Shown: positions 22,022-32,075 of the stretch, piece after piece | Layout of the letters: the number at the start of each line of letters is the position of its first letter | Numbering within the stretch: the stretch's first letter is position 1 | Origin: Chara braunii | Taxonomy: Eukaryota; Streptophyta; Charophyceae; Charales; Characeae | Length of the DNA: 64,000 bases | Direction of reading: 5' to 3' | Assembly (NCBI GenBank): GCA_003427395.1 | Contig: BFEA01000018.1 | Span: 2,256,690 to 2,320,689, forward strand | The notes under the pieces: model-generated | What the model saw: only the letters and a program-made list of their open reading frames with translations | The model's database searches: none | Told to the model about the DNA's origin: nothing | Made by a program: the position numbers and the translations under genes

Positions 22022-22066
<45 letters not shown>

Positions 22067-22138
22067 GGACCTTCCCTGGTCCTTGCACGGGCTGGCCACC
22101 GGAACCCGGGCGGCCCGGCTGGTAGCCTAGGTTTGAAC
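21831..22138. mobile_element. Small hAT-like element, copy T1
   Basis: The body 21839-22130 (292 bp) begins CTAGGCTACCAG and ends CTGGTAGCCTAG. It is flanked by 8-bp GTTCGAAC (21831-21838) and GTTTGAAC (22131-22138), one mismatch. The interior has a 40-bp T-run and an 85-bp segment shared, in reverse orientation, with the copy at 40.6 kb. An 8-bp duplication is the hAT signature. There is no transposase. Confidence 0.8.
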
Positions 22139-22174
22139 TAGACTCCCAACTCTCAAAAGTCAGACCTCACTCTG

Positions 22175-22320
22175 TTCACGCGATTGCATCTGGGTTCGAC
22201 CTCAGGTTGCAGAAGTCCAACTCTGAAACTCTGAAAGACTCCCAACTCCCAACTCCCATCTGTATTCCAGAAGTTCATCGGTGTACCACCACCTGAGCTA
22301 GGCTCTCAGTCCAGAAGTCC
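22175..22320 (-). mobile_element. Diverged SINE head region
   Basis: On the minus strand 'gagcctagctcaggtggtgg' is an A-box-like head, and 'ggtcgaacccagatgc' is a B-box-like stretch. They are separated by an expanded 'gggagttgggagtc' tract. It is a rearranged relative of SINE family 1. DNA up to 22530 shows nothing else. Confidence 0.5.
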
Positions 22321-22530
22321 AACTCTGAAAGACTTGAGCCTCAAGGCACAAAAAAATGCCAGACATTCATCAGATTAGAGTGTGCAAAGTTGCAAACTGC
22401 ACAGTTGCAAACTGATTCTATTCTGAGGATACATACAGCCGCCGCCGGTGAAGTCATGGAGAGCTGATCACAGTCGTAGAACTCTTGTGGATTACATCAT
22501 TACAGCTCCAATAGCAAGAGAAGAGCAAAC

Positions 22531-23455
22531 ATGTATGCAATCAGGGTAAACGGCGTTCGGGACGGGGCGAACGCCCGAACCTGAACGCCCAAACGTACGG
22601 GACCCCTTGGGGATGCGTTCGGCCGTTCGGGACGAAAAAGGAAAAAAAAAAAAAGAACAAACAAGAACTGAAAAAACGATATGTTATGAAGAAAAATAAA
22701 ATAAACAACATTTGCCTGAGCATTACATCCAAATTCCTTACCAAATTTGAAATAAAAATAAAATACAGAAAATAAAAGTAATAAAAGAAATAAGAAAAAA
22801 TGAAAAAAGAATTCGTTTTCGACACCGCCATGTTTGGCTTTTTCTTCTTTTTTTTTTTTTGGCACTTTTTTTTTTTTGGCACAGCCAAATGCCCTGAAAG
22901 TTCACAGATGTGTACCTTTTTTTTTTTTTTTTTTTTTTCAAGAATCGCGGGCCCAGTGCCCAAGGCTTATATTTCAACAATAAACAGATGTGTACTTCAC
23001 ATAATACAAAACTCGTTAAAAAAGTTTCAAAAACTGATTTTATATATATATATATTTTTTGGACCATTTCTCGATTTATGCGTATCATCCATACGCAGGG
23101 GCCATGCTAATCGTTCCAATTTTAAGTTTTAACGGATGTCCCAAAGGACGATATTTTTTTTTAAGCCCCGCAATAGAGTGAAAACAGAAAGTAAAAAGTG
23201 AAATAAAAAACAAAATAGCGAGTGGGCGAGCACGTTTTGACACCGCCAATTTTTAATTTTTGTTTGGCTTAGCAAAATGACTTTCAAAATTTATGGGCAT
23301 GTACCTCACATCATAGCGAACTCACCAAAAACAATTCAGAAAAAAAAAACTTACTTTTAGGCCCCGAAATAATTTTTGGCGGGGGCCGAATGCCCGTACG
23401 TACGGAGGTCGGTTCGGGGACCTCCATACGTACGGGCTGGTGACCATGTATGCAA
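22531..23455. mobile_element. Composite hAT-related element T3
   Basis: The left inner part (22680-22780) contains 'atgttatgaagaaaaataaa' and 'accaaatttgaaataaaaat', the interior of copies T1 and T2. GC-rich 'cgttcgg'/'acgtacgg' ends replace the CTAGG ends. A 10-bp direct repeat ATGTATGCAA flanks it (22531-22540 and 23446-23455). 'agagcaaac' array sequence lies on both sides, consistent with insertion into that array. The interior repeats itself (22960-23040 and 23260-23340), and one repeat is split by a U6 snRNA-like sequence. Confidence 0.55.
23059..23149 (-). pseudogene. U6 snRNA pseudogene lacking the ACAGAGA box
   Basis: The minus strand matches plant U6 along its length: a 5' hairpin 'gtcctttgggacatccgtt', 'aaaattggaacgat', 'tagcatggcccctgcg', 'ggatgatacgca' and a 3' end 'aaatcgagaaatggtcc'. 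U6 normally has ACAGAGA plus a few bases between 'ggaacgat' and 'tagcatgg'. Here they are fused, as if deletion had occurred between two GAT repeats. The 3' end runs into 'aaaaaatatatata' and not a T-run. Without ACAGAGA it could not support 5' splice-site recognition, and without a terminator it is not a normal Pol III gene. It lies inside element T3. Confidence 0.85.
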
Positions 23456-23940
23456 CTATAAAAAGAGCAAACCAATAGCAGGAGCAAACTAATAGCAAGA
23501 GCAAACCAAAGGCAAGAGCAATTCACTACCAAGAGCAAACCTACAAAGATGCAGATTATGCAAAGGGGGTAGAAGGTATTCATCACGTCATTTGCAGTCA
23601 ATAGCAAGACCAAACCAATAGCAAGAGCAAACCAATAGCAAGAGCAAACCAATAGCAAGGGCAAACGAAGAGCAAGAGCAAAGCAAGAGCGAGCAAACGT
23701 ACAAGGATGCAGATTTATGCAAAGGAGTGGAAGGTATTCGTCACCTCACCGAGTCATTTGCAGTCACTAGCAAGAGCAAACCAATAGCACGAGCAAACGA
23801 ATAGCAAGAGCAAACCAATAGCAAGAGCACACAGAGAGCAAGAGCAAAGCAATCGCAAGAGCAAACCTACAAGGATGCAGATTATGCAAAGGGGTGGAAG
23901 GTATTCGTCACCTCACCGAGTCATTTGCAGTCCCACAACT
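23456..23940. repeat. Higher-order tandem array 'caatagcaagagcaaac'
   Basis: A 17-bp motif (caatagcaagagcaaac) is repeated many times. It is arranged in larger units, each opening with 'ctacaa.gatgcagatt' and 'gtcatttgcagtc' segments at about 23541, 23699 and 23866 (spacing 158 and 167 bp). The array extends a little before T3 (about 22505-22530). Confidence 0.8.
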
Positions 23941-24154
23941 CCCACATCACAACCACCGGACCACGACTTCTCCTGCCCAGAGATGGGGGTAGCAGAACAG
24001 CCTCGGAAAGGTTCAATTAATAATGATTTGTTCGCCCCAGGTGTTCTGGTTGACACCTAAAATGTGGTGGTTTGATTGAAGCCAGGTGGCAGACAGACAA
24101 GCAGAGGGATGGCAGGCAGTTTATATAAACATAAGCATGCTATTGGAGGAGAGG

Positions 24155-24362
24155 CCAGGTACTGCTTGGGAGTTTAAGTCACGCTGCATATGGAGACATG
24201 GGGAGGAAGCGGGTATGTTTCGACGACAAACATCAGAGAGGAGGGACATCGCTATCTGAGGGAAACCAGGTGCTGCGTGGAGTGAAGGGCTTAGGTCACG
24301 CTGCCTATGGAGACAAGGGGAGGAAGGGTGTGTGTTTCAAAGACAAACACCAGAGAGAAGGG
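24155..24362. repeat. Tandem duplication, period about 111 bp
   Basis: Two units, starting at about 24155 and 24266, share 'ccaggt.ctgc', 'gtcacgctgc.tatggagaca', 'ggggaggaag' and 'gacaaaca.cagagag'. A host open frame is not evident. Confidence 0.7.
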
Positions 24363-24765
24363 AAATCAATGGACATAATACTCAAGAAGAATGCTTTATT
24401 GAACAGATGAAAATCATTGCTTTCCAAATGCTATTGGCAGATAACATGAGAATGAAGAGCCCGAAAACTTGACTTGATCCTATACGTCAATGCCGTGCAA
24501 ACATATGCATGGAAAACCAACTGCACTCCTCTTCCGCTGACAAAGTAGGCACCTGATTGCAGTGTTTGAAGCCCAGGACAAAGCATTGTGGGCACAACGC
24601 CAAAACACAACTAAGTCGAACTAACTCTTCCTCCCAATTCCCTCCCCCAACTCTGCGCTCTCCTCCGTTCCCTAACCTTCACAGCCAGCGGTCACCTCAA
24701 CTACACTCCAAACTAAACACGATTGGAAGCCGTTCATCCCATGCCACCCTTGTTCCACTTTTCCT

Positions 24766-24767
<2 letters not shown>

Positions 24768-24841
<74 letters not shown>

Positions 24842-24843
24842 TG
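24768..24843. repeat. (CT)n(GT)n microsatellite
   Basis: About 57 bp of CT followed by 20 bp of GT. The tract creates apparent Ser/Leu and Val/Cys frames that should be ignored. Confidence 0.95.
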
Positions 24844-26200
24844 CTGCAGTGCAGGACAGGGCTGTGCCCACAACATGTGATGATCTGCAAGAAGAGGAAG
24901 CAGTGCCTTGTTGCCACTATCCAGGAGGCTAATGCCTCGTCTGACCCTGGCGGCAGCTGAAGTCCTTCAGCCCTCAACCACCACCAATGCCTCACACCTT
25001 TGTAATCGCTGATGCCATGAATGCCAAAGGCGAACTAAGAACAAATAACCAACACTGACTGAAAACAGGAAAAAAAAAAAAAAGCAAGAAGATAGCAGGG
25101 TGTCGGATTGATAAGACTTGGCTTATCAGGATTGGAAATGAGAAGATCGTGCAGCAACCTGCACATCAAGACGGCACAACTTTGGGTGACCTGGATGCAA
25201 ATCTTTATGCTGACGACAGTATCCGCAGATGGGAGGACACGTCCTGTTCGTACTGAGCGACACAGTCGACGCAAATCACCCTCTCTTCTAACTTATTGCT
25301 CATCTTATAGGTTCCATAGCTCACGCACCGCTACAACACAAGCTGAAAGAAGAGGAGGCCAGCTAGACTGCCATCGATCCACGCCGGAAAGGAAGCGATG
25401 AGGCACGTTGCAATCAACAACTAGGATGTGTGCTTCCAAATCGTCAACGAATGGTCAGGAGTCGGAAAATAGCAGAGTGAAAAACAGCCCATCGGAAAGA
25501 ATGAAATGGGAGACTTATAATGGCACACTGTGAAAACCTCAAATGGTGTCAATACCGATGGGAAAATAAATGAAGAATTTCTTTTCGCGTAATGAATGCG
25601 TAAGCTCGTGTATCCATCCATGGGAGTGGAGAGAGCCAAGCGACAGCAAGAGAAGGCCAAGACGGATGCTGGAAGCGCCGACTAAACGTAAAAGACAATT
25701 TATATCTGACAACGGTTTCTAACAATGCTCTGGAAATGCCAATTGCTGAACAGCCACATTTGCACTGCTGTGACTAACCGTGGGTTTGAACACTGACAGG
25801 AGGCGGGGGGGAGGGGACAGAAGGGGACAAAGTTTTGGATTCTGACGACGAAGGGCATGCAGTGAACATAAAAAATGCCAAAGTAAAAAAGACGAAAGCG
25901 ATCTTAGTCGCCATAGGAGGTCATAGTGAATGCCGGAGGCTCAAGTAATAATCTCACCGGCCTCGAGGCAAGACATAACCCGCGCCAGACAGCTTTCTTC
26001 AGTGTAGAATGTGCCACACACCTCTCCTTCCGCCGGCACTCTAGCGCTCGTAAATCGTGCTCCTCCCTACTTCAGTCTCTCCCATTCTGATATCACAACC
26101 CACACCGACAAAGCCGCAGCTTCCCTCTACATGGTGAGCTGACGTACCCCCCAGAACGCCGCGGCGTGCGTTACTCTTTCTAGCAAACCATCTGGGACAG
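24844..26200. other. No recognised gene
   Basis: Mixed-composition DNA with one A-run (25070-25083) and no domain, RNA gene, tandem repeat or transposon end that I can support. Confidence 0.4.
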
Positions 26201-26204
26201 GCAC

Positions 26205-26785
26205 ACCCCGCCTCTGCTGTGGCGCTATTTGTGCCGTATGAACCAGTGTCTTCCACTTATCCTGGATTCAAAAAAGCAGCAGAGGGGACATATGGAACGA
26301 CATGGACAAGCACTGTCAGAGCACACTTTGCGAAACAAACAGTGAAAATTACAAAAGACAAAAAAAGAAACCATTCTATAAAACTATATACTATATAGTA
26401 TAGTATATATAGTCAAACAGAGCTTCCCGCTAAACCGCAGGCAGAGAGGGAGAAGAGGACAACAAACCAGGGGCTGTGGCAAACTGTTTCGTCGGAGTTT
26501 CACCAACTCACGAAATGATTTTCACATATCTATGAACTAAAAGAGCGCACACTTTGTGAAACAAACAACAAAACTACACAACGCAAACATGAAAAGCACA
26601 GAAAGCATTGTTAAGCGCACAGAAAGCATTGTTTTTTATCATTCTTTTTCTTGCCTCTGCTGTGGCGTTATTTGAGCCGCATGAACCGGTGTCTTCCACA
26701 TATCCTGATTAAAAAAAAAGCAGATGGGACATATGGAATGCCATAGACAAATACTGTCGATTAGAGCAAGTCACCAAGTACGAAA
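26205..26785. repeat. Duplicated segment, copies 445 bp apart
   Basis: 26210-26310 and 26655-26760 share 'gcctctgctgtggcg.tattt', 'atgaacc.gtgtcttccac' and 'gacatatggaa.g.cat'. The intervening DNA holds further partial copies of 'gcacactttg.gaaacaaac'. A dispersed motif 'taaaccg.agg...gagaagaggacaa' at 26430-26490 recurs at 29658-29710 and, with less identity, at 61116-61184. Confidence 0.6.
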
Positions 26786-27120
26786 ATATATTGTCACATA
26801 TCTATCGATGAGGTAAAACAGTGCACTTTGAGAAACAAACTATAAACATTACGCAAGACAAACATGAAGAGCACACTGAAACCATTCTATACGTTTTCAC
26901 TGACCGCACTTTGCAAGGGAAACGATTAAATTATTACACAAGGCAAACGTGAAAAGCACACTCAGACCATTCCTTTGTACCGAGACAGTGGGGGAGAAAA
27001 GAAGAGAGAAGGAGAGTCAGCCTAATCCTTTTAGCACTACCAGTTAGCGGCCTGAGCAAGGGGGGCCTGCTTCTGTGCACCGCACCCCCAAACCTTTGTC
27101 CCTCCGTGGTGGACCGCCCT

Positions 27121-27598
27121 ACTGGCTGGGAGGTTTACCACCAATAGCAGCACCCAGACACGCAATAGGGTACTAATTCCCCAGAGGGAGCATAGCGCAA
27201 GGGGGGGGGGGGGGGGGGGGGGGGGGGAGCATTCACGGGGGACGTCCCCGAGGCCGCTTGTCCAATCGTCAACTGTTCAAAAAAAAAAGGACACTCAGTC
27301 ACTCAGACCATTCTTTTAACTCCGCCTTTAACTGTACCCTACTGGCTGGGAGGTTTACCACCGATAGCAGCACCCAGACACGCAGTAGGGTACTAATTCC
27401 CCAGAGGGAGCATAGCGCAGGGGGAAGGGGGGGGGGGGGGGGGGGAATAAGGGGGGGGGCCCCCCGACCGCTTGTCCAATCGTCAACTGTTCAAAAAAAA
27501 AAAAAAGAAAAAAAAAAAAAGGACACTCAGTCACTCAGACCATTCTTTTTTATCATTCTTCTTTTAACTCCGCCTTTAACTGTGCCTCACGTGCACAA
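27121..27598. repeat. Tandem duplication with extreme poly-G tracts
   Basis: Units start at 27121 and 27341 (period 220), each with 'actggctgggaggtttacca', 'gggtactaattccccagagg', a G-run and 'gcttgtccaatcgtcaactg'. The first unit has 27 consecutive G (27201-27227). The second has 19 and then 9. Confidence 0.85.
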
Positions 27599-27700
27599 GG
27601 CATGCCAAGTTGATGAAACTGAGCACGCGCTGCCCGCATCCCCATGTGCCAAAACGGCCCACTTGTACGATCCGAGAAAGAGGCAGAGTAAACGGAAAGC
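27571..27700 (+). repeat. Dispersed repeat R2, diverged copy
   Basis: Related to 30236-30400 and to the reverse strand of 1910-2050, with 'aactgtgcctcacg', 'cacaaggc', 'catccccatgtgcc' and 'ggcccacttg'. It lies immediately 3' of the minus-strand Cys-rich frame, as the 30.2-kb copy lies 3' of the decayed cluster. This suggests that both were duplicated as one segment. Confidence 0.55.
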
Positions 27701-27826
27701 GGAATAAACACCGAGAAAAGATGGAGAGCAGACAAAGCGAAGGAAGACAAAGGGAGGGAAAGTAACGAGTGTGGAACGAAGATGAGAGCAAAGGAAAGGA
27801 TAAGGAAAGGCTCAAGAATCGGTCTG

Positions 27827-28237
27827 TCATAGCAATGGTAAAGATGAGGTGGATGAACATGGAAGACCTAGCTGCGCATTGTCAGTACGACAATTGGCAC
27901 AATGGCTGGCGTTGAGCATGCCCACCATACACTCCCGACAAATGGCATATCGATTGCAAGAACGGGCACCACAAAAGACCACGTGTTCAGTATAATGCCC
28001 ATGACCGCAAAGTGGACATGTCGTGTCCGGGTGCAAAAGGTGCCTGCAGTCGGGAGCCGAAGGACAGTCCTCTACATACAAGGATGCAGAAATTGTGCCA
28101 TTGTAATGATTGTGACAGAGACAATGGCGGCCGCAGCCGTGTAACAGTGTTTGTAGTGGTGCAAAGGAGAAAGCCGGAGAATGTTGGTACATTGTCCCGC
28201 TGCAGCACGGGGCCACAGGGATGATCTTCGACATCAA
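27827..28237 (-). CDS. Cys-rich RING-like protein, uncharacterised
   Basis: A 136-codon frame. The usable ATG is one codon after the first listed residue ('MSKIIPVAPCC'). From residue about 34 it is packed with Cys and His: 'HGCGRHCLCHNH', 'CPSAPDCRH', 'TCPLC', 'VFCGARSCNRYAICREC' and 'HCANC'. The second half gives a RING-like spacing: CxxC, then C and C, then CxxC, then CxxC. This would suit zinc binding, as in ubiquitin ligases, but the third and fourth ligands are atypical. No signal peptide or membrane segment is seen. Three decayed relatives lie upstream on the same strand (30.7-32.1 kb). The intact frame with many conserved Cys, beside broken sisters, supports a real gene, but it may be one exon. 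Function unknown. Confidence 0.5.
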   Translation of the reverse strand: MMSKIIPVAPCCSGTMYQHSPAFSFAPLQTLLHGCGRHCLCHNHYNGTISASLYVEDCPSAPDCRHLLHPDTTCPLCGHGHYTEHVVFCGARSCNRYAICRECMVGMLNASHCANCRTDNAQLGLPCSSTSSLPLL

Positions 28238-28239
28238 AG

Positions 28240-30044
28240 AGATTGCACACAGTTCCGTGTGTGTGAGAGAACAGCATCATTATGTAAGTAAGAAACCCAT
28301 CACATCGTCATGGCATGGAGCATGCCATGCCACAGATCCCAGTGGTCAGATACATGTACAGTGCCCATGTAATGGTCAGGTCCTTGTACAATGCAGGCAG
28401 AGATGTGCGACGGAGGATTAAACCACTCGCCTGCTTGCGCATTGTATAGTTTTGAGTTGGCAATCCCTCATTGCTACTTGTCTGTAGGACAGCAATGGTA
28501 AAGAGCCCGCTTTCGCCGGTATAATTACATCCACTGGGTGTAGGTGGGGAAGATCAGCATCAAGCTGAAGGGCAACTGCAAGGAAATGTGACGGTGTATA
28601 AAACGGGCGGTGGAGAATGCGAAGACAGATATCAGATGCAGTCGGACAGCAGAGATTGGTGGGATCTGAGGCTGGTGGGCCGACTGCTGCCCAACAATTT
28701 GCAGATCACCCAGATGGTTACGCAACGTCTTGGGCTGTTTGATGGTCAGTCGTTCGCAGATGATCCATGCGGTCTGCGCCTAGTGGGGCAAAAAAATTTG
28801 CGGCTCGTCCATAACGCTGGTCAGCCATTTGCAGATCCCTCATACGGTCTACTCCGCTTTGTGGGGCAAAATCGCTGACCCCAACGGTCTCCCAAACCGG
28901 TCAGCGCAGTTAATGGCAATTTTTTTTTGCCCTTAACTGCAATCCGGACAAATCATGTTCCAATCCCTCTACCGTTGGGCCTTCCTGCATCCTGAGTAGG
29001 GACTGGAATTGGGACTACCCTTGGCGGGGACCGCACCCTATTGTACAGATGACTTGCAAATTTCTAGCGCTGGAGGGCGTAACGCATGGTTCTGTGCCTG
29101 CCTGCAGGCAGCTGGACTGTCTGCAAGAGGCATTGGAGTGGGATATTGCCATTTGGAAAAAGGAACCACAATAAATAACCTGTGGAGCAGGCACAGAGCA
29201 AGTTGGGTCAGACAAAGGAACAGGCTGCAGATTCGCAGACAAGTGACGATGCAAAACACGCCGCCAACAATGCACAATAAGAGGAGTGGTGGTGTTGCAA
29301 ACTGAAGATGAACTGCAGCAGTGGAAACAGCAGCAATAGAAACTGTAGCAGCAGAGAAACTGCAGCCGTAGAAACTGCAGCAGTGGAAACTGCACCAGTA
29401 TAAACTGGAGCAGCAGCAGATGCGCAAGCAGGGGCAGGATGAGAGCGTCGGGGGCCAGGGGGGAAAAGCAGAACGTGGATAATACAGTGACCATCGCCGC
29501 ACTATCAGAACCATTGAGAGGGATATAGTGACAAATGTGGAAAATGAGAATGAACCTTCTGCTAGAAAATGGAAAGATGCACCGCCATATTTTGTGTCTC
29601 TTGTGCATGTGGAAAGTAGTGCAGCAAGGCCCATATATCGACAAACAGAACTGCTTGGTAAACCGTAGGAATAGGGAGAAGAGGACAATGAATGCGGGCC
29701 TCTGACAGAGTCACCGACTCATCATCAGGAGGCTTAAGCCTATAGCTAAACATCGAGACACACACATACACTGCGGCAGGGGGGAGCAAGGGAGCGTGTG
29801 TGAGTGTGCGTGTTGTGTTAATTGGCACCACAACCGCCCTTTTCCATCCAGATGAGCAGATCCAAACTTGAAACAGCTTTACGTCTATATAGCAAACAAC
29901 ATGAAGCACATTCGACATTGGAGCAGGTTTACCCCCATAGGCTCCATAGCAAACAACATGACGCACGCTAAAACCACCCTTGTACAGTCGTACTTTTTTC
30001 CTTCCTCTTTTTCTCCTTTTTGCTCGTGCTTCCTTTTCCTCTTT
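28240..30044. other. Minisatellite-containing spacer
   Basis: 28670-28875 has three imperfect repeats of about 70 bp ('tgg.cagcc.tttgcagat', 'gtggggcaaaa'). 29303-29420 holds a 15-18-bp minisatellite ('gcagcagtggaaact'). The motif 'taaaccgtaggaatagggag' at 29658 is shared with 26.4 kb. The Leu/Cys-rich minus-strand frames over 29.0-29.7 kb come from the minisatellite. Confidence 0.5.
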
Positions 30045-30170
30045 CTATTTTTTTTTTTTCCTTTTTCTTTTTTTTTACGGGCAACAACCTTGAGATATAA
30101 TCCTTGAGCTGACCAGCCCCAGATAAATTCAGAGCTATTTTCACTCGTCCGATTCCATCAGGATTCCGGT
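30045..30170 (-). mobile_element. SINE family 1, 3' half
   Basis: After a T-rich run (the A-tail on the minus strand) comes 'acgggcaacaaccttgagat', then 'gctgaccagcccca' and 'attcagagctattttcactc'. This matches the body of the copies at 13.4 and 20.5 kb. The tRNA-like head is missing. Confidence 0.7.
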
Positions 30171-30235
30171 CCTTTCTCTTTCTTTGCTTTCCTTACTTTG
30201 GATTTCTTTTTGGATTGTTTTTTTTGTTTCTTCTT

Positions 30236-30400
30236 CTTACAGCTCTCCTTTCACTGTGCCTCTCACGAACAAGGCTCAGCACACTGATTGTGGTTGAGCG
30301 AGAGCTGCCCACATCCCCATGTGCCATAATGGCCCACTTGCACTCTATGAAAGGAGTGCAGAGTAAAGGGGGAGGTACACTCCTGTTCGTTTTTCAGCAA
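30236..30400 (+). repeat. Dispersed repeat R2, copy 3
   Basis: Best match to the reverse strand of 1910-2050, sharing 'cactgtgcctct.acg.aca', 'ctgattgtggttgagcg' and 'cacatcccc.tgtgcc'. It could encode 'TLIVVEREL' versus 'MLIVVERQH', so the block may once have been coding. Confidence 0.65.
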
Positions 30401-30422
30401 ATCTTCAGCTTCAGCTTATATT

Positions 30423-31205
30423 TTGTCTGTTCTCTTTATGATACTCATTCCTATGCATTTACTAGTACCACACAAGGGGAGGAAGGAAAAAAAAGAGGAG
30501 GGAGTTCTACACCAGAGGAAGGAGGAGGGAGAAGAGGAAGACGAGGGGACTGAAGGGACAAGGAATAGAACAGAGCAAAGGAAAATTCACAGGGTTCTCA
30601 ATACTCAGCCGGCAGAGAAGACTACTTTGGAATGGCACAAGAGGCCAGTCAGTGTTTCGGTTACAGGGAAATTTGAGTTGAGGGCAGGCGTCACCTACGA
30701 TGGTAAGCGGCCAACCCTGGACACCGGACAGAGCCAATTCAGGTGTGGGCTGTGTGGATGCACCGCATCCAACTCTCACAGTTGCCATTGCCACATCGAA
30801 TGGCATGGCATAGAACACATGTCGCAGGTTACGTGGCTCCCGCATGCTAGGAACACAGACGCACAACGACCGCAATTGTATAGGCATTCCCCCCCCTTCC
30901 AGCCCTTGTCTAGCATTAGGACATGGCATGTGAGGGTGTCGTACACGAGTACAACGTTGCTGCACGGGCTATGCCTTCATAATCCTCACGACATAAAGCA
31001 TTTCTATTACATGGTAGCCGAACCTCCGGTAGGCCATCATGGTGCGGCACTGAGCAAGTTTCGTGGGTTTCCGCAGCCGATATTCCCTTACTTTAGATCA
31101 GGCCATGACTGGGCCTACTCAAAAGTAAGGGTTTTTCGCTCTTGCAAGATCTGGTCTGCAACAGCTCGCCCTGGAGCAACAACAATTCGGTACAGCGCAT
31201 GCTAG
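30423..31205 (+). CDS. Long open frame antisense to decayed Cys-rich cluster (doubtful)
   Basis: A 260-codon plus-strand frame without stops. The start is Glu/Arg-rich (purine tract). A middle segment 'FRCGLCGCTASNSHSCHCH' is Cys/His-rich mainly because the opposite strand encodes a Cys-rich relic. I recognise no domain. Length alone makes it worth listing, but I favour a chance frame. Confidence 0.15.
   Translation: MSVLFMILIPMHLLVPHKGRKEKKEEGVLHQRKEEGEEEDEGTEGTRNRTEQRKIHRVLNTQPAEKTTLEWHKRPVSVSVTGKFELRAGVTYDGKRPTLDTGQSQFRCGLCGCTASNSHSCHCHIEWHGIEHMSQVTWLPHARNTDAQRPQLYRHSPPFQPLSSIRTWHVRVSYTSTTLLHGLCLHNPHDIKHFYYMVAEPPVGHHGAALSKFRGFPQPIFPYFRSGHDWAYSKVRVFRSCKIWSATARPGATTIRYSAC
30690..30965 (-). 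pseudogene. Decayed Cys-rich relative 1
   Basis: On the minus strand one frame reads 'ATCVLCHAIRCGNGNC' and 'ESWMRC', matching the 'TTCPLCGHGH...' region of the intact gene at 27.8-28.2 kb. Upstream pieces ('SNVVLVYDTLTCH', 'NAYTIAVVVRLC') need a frame change and stop readthrough. It is a fragment of the same family. Confidence 0.4.
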
Positions 31206-31239
31206 ACGGTTCATGTGCGAGTCTATTCTGCACCTCACA

Positions 31240-31761
31240 CTGCCGTGTCGGTTGCTCATCTGGCAATGGAGGAGATCCGACTATGGGTAAAGCCAGAGGG
31301 TGGCCAACATTGCATGCGGTAGACGAACGGAGAGCATGTGGCAGGTAATCGCATCGCGGATAGTCCACACAGTAGTGACACATGCTTTGCATGACAGCTT
31401 CCCGGAAACACTGACGACACCTGGCATATTAATGACATGCCAGAAAGAAAGCAGGCTGGCGTTCGCAGTTATCTACGCATGTCATGTTGAGGCCACAACG
31501 GCAATCGGGGGAACACGATAACTGGCGGGTGAGTCGTGTGCATTCTAACTGAAATGTACCTTTGTGGAGAGAACAATGGCATGGCACAGCCAGCGTGTGA
31601 GCGACAAGACACGCATTACGGGCATAGTACATACAGTGGCCTCGACGTAGCACTATGGGATCATTTGATTCTGCAGACTGTATGCCAGAGGGAGGACCAT
31701 TCTGGTCTTCACAGTCTCTGTCAGGTTCCTCTTGCTGTATGAACTCGATTGGCTTTGGCAT
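31240..31761 (-). pseudogene. Decayed Cys-rich relative 2
   Basis: The frame from 31761 gives 'GHCMYYARNACLVAH', 'PCHCSLHKGTF', 'SCSPDCRCGLNMTC' and 'NCERQPAFFLACH'. Then comes one TAA, after which the same frame continues 'YARCRQCFREAVMQSMCHYC'. This parallels 'HCLCHNH', 'SAPDCRH...TTC' and 'YAICRECMVGMLNASHCANC' of the intact gene. A single stop breaks an otherwise complete Cys-rich region. A read or assembly error could therefore explain it, but independent decay is as likely. Confidence 0.5.
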
Positions 31762-31929
31762 GCGTTCCGGACAAAGACCATCTCAAGTCGGCGGTTCCAT
31801 CAAATGATCAGAGGGTGGATCATTGTCAGTTGGAGTGGGGGAGCAATTGGCCCGAGGTAGATTAGAAGTGGACGGGTCAGATGCAAGAAGGAGAAGCTGA
31901 TCAACCGCGCTTGTACTCAGAGTGGCCAC

Positions 31930-32075
31930 TAGTCATGCAAATGCTTCACAGTTGGCTGCATGTCATGTCTGGTACACATCCATGCCTGCAGCACTGTAAA
32001 AATCATCGCCACATTGCTGACAGCGGGCTCGGTATGTACAATTCCTGGCCTATGTAATGGGAGCGAAGGTGTCTT
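31930..32075 (-). pseudogene. Decayed Cys-rich relative 3
   Basis: The minus strand encodes 'ARNCTYRARCQQCGDDFYSAAG', matching 'GARSCNRYAICRECMVGM' of the intact gene. Only this part is recognisable. Confidence 0.35.

Noticed and set aside
23456-23940. CRISPR-like array of regular repeats
   Set aside because: The spacers are themselves repeats, the period is 17 bp, and the genome is eukaryotic.
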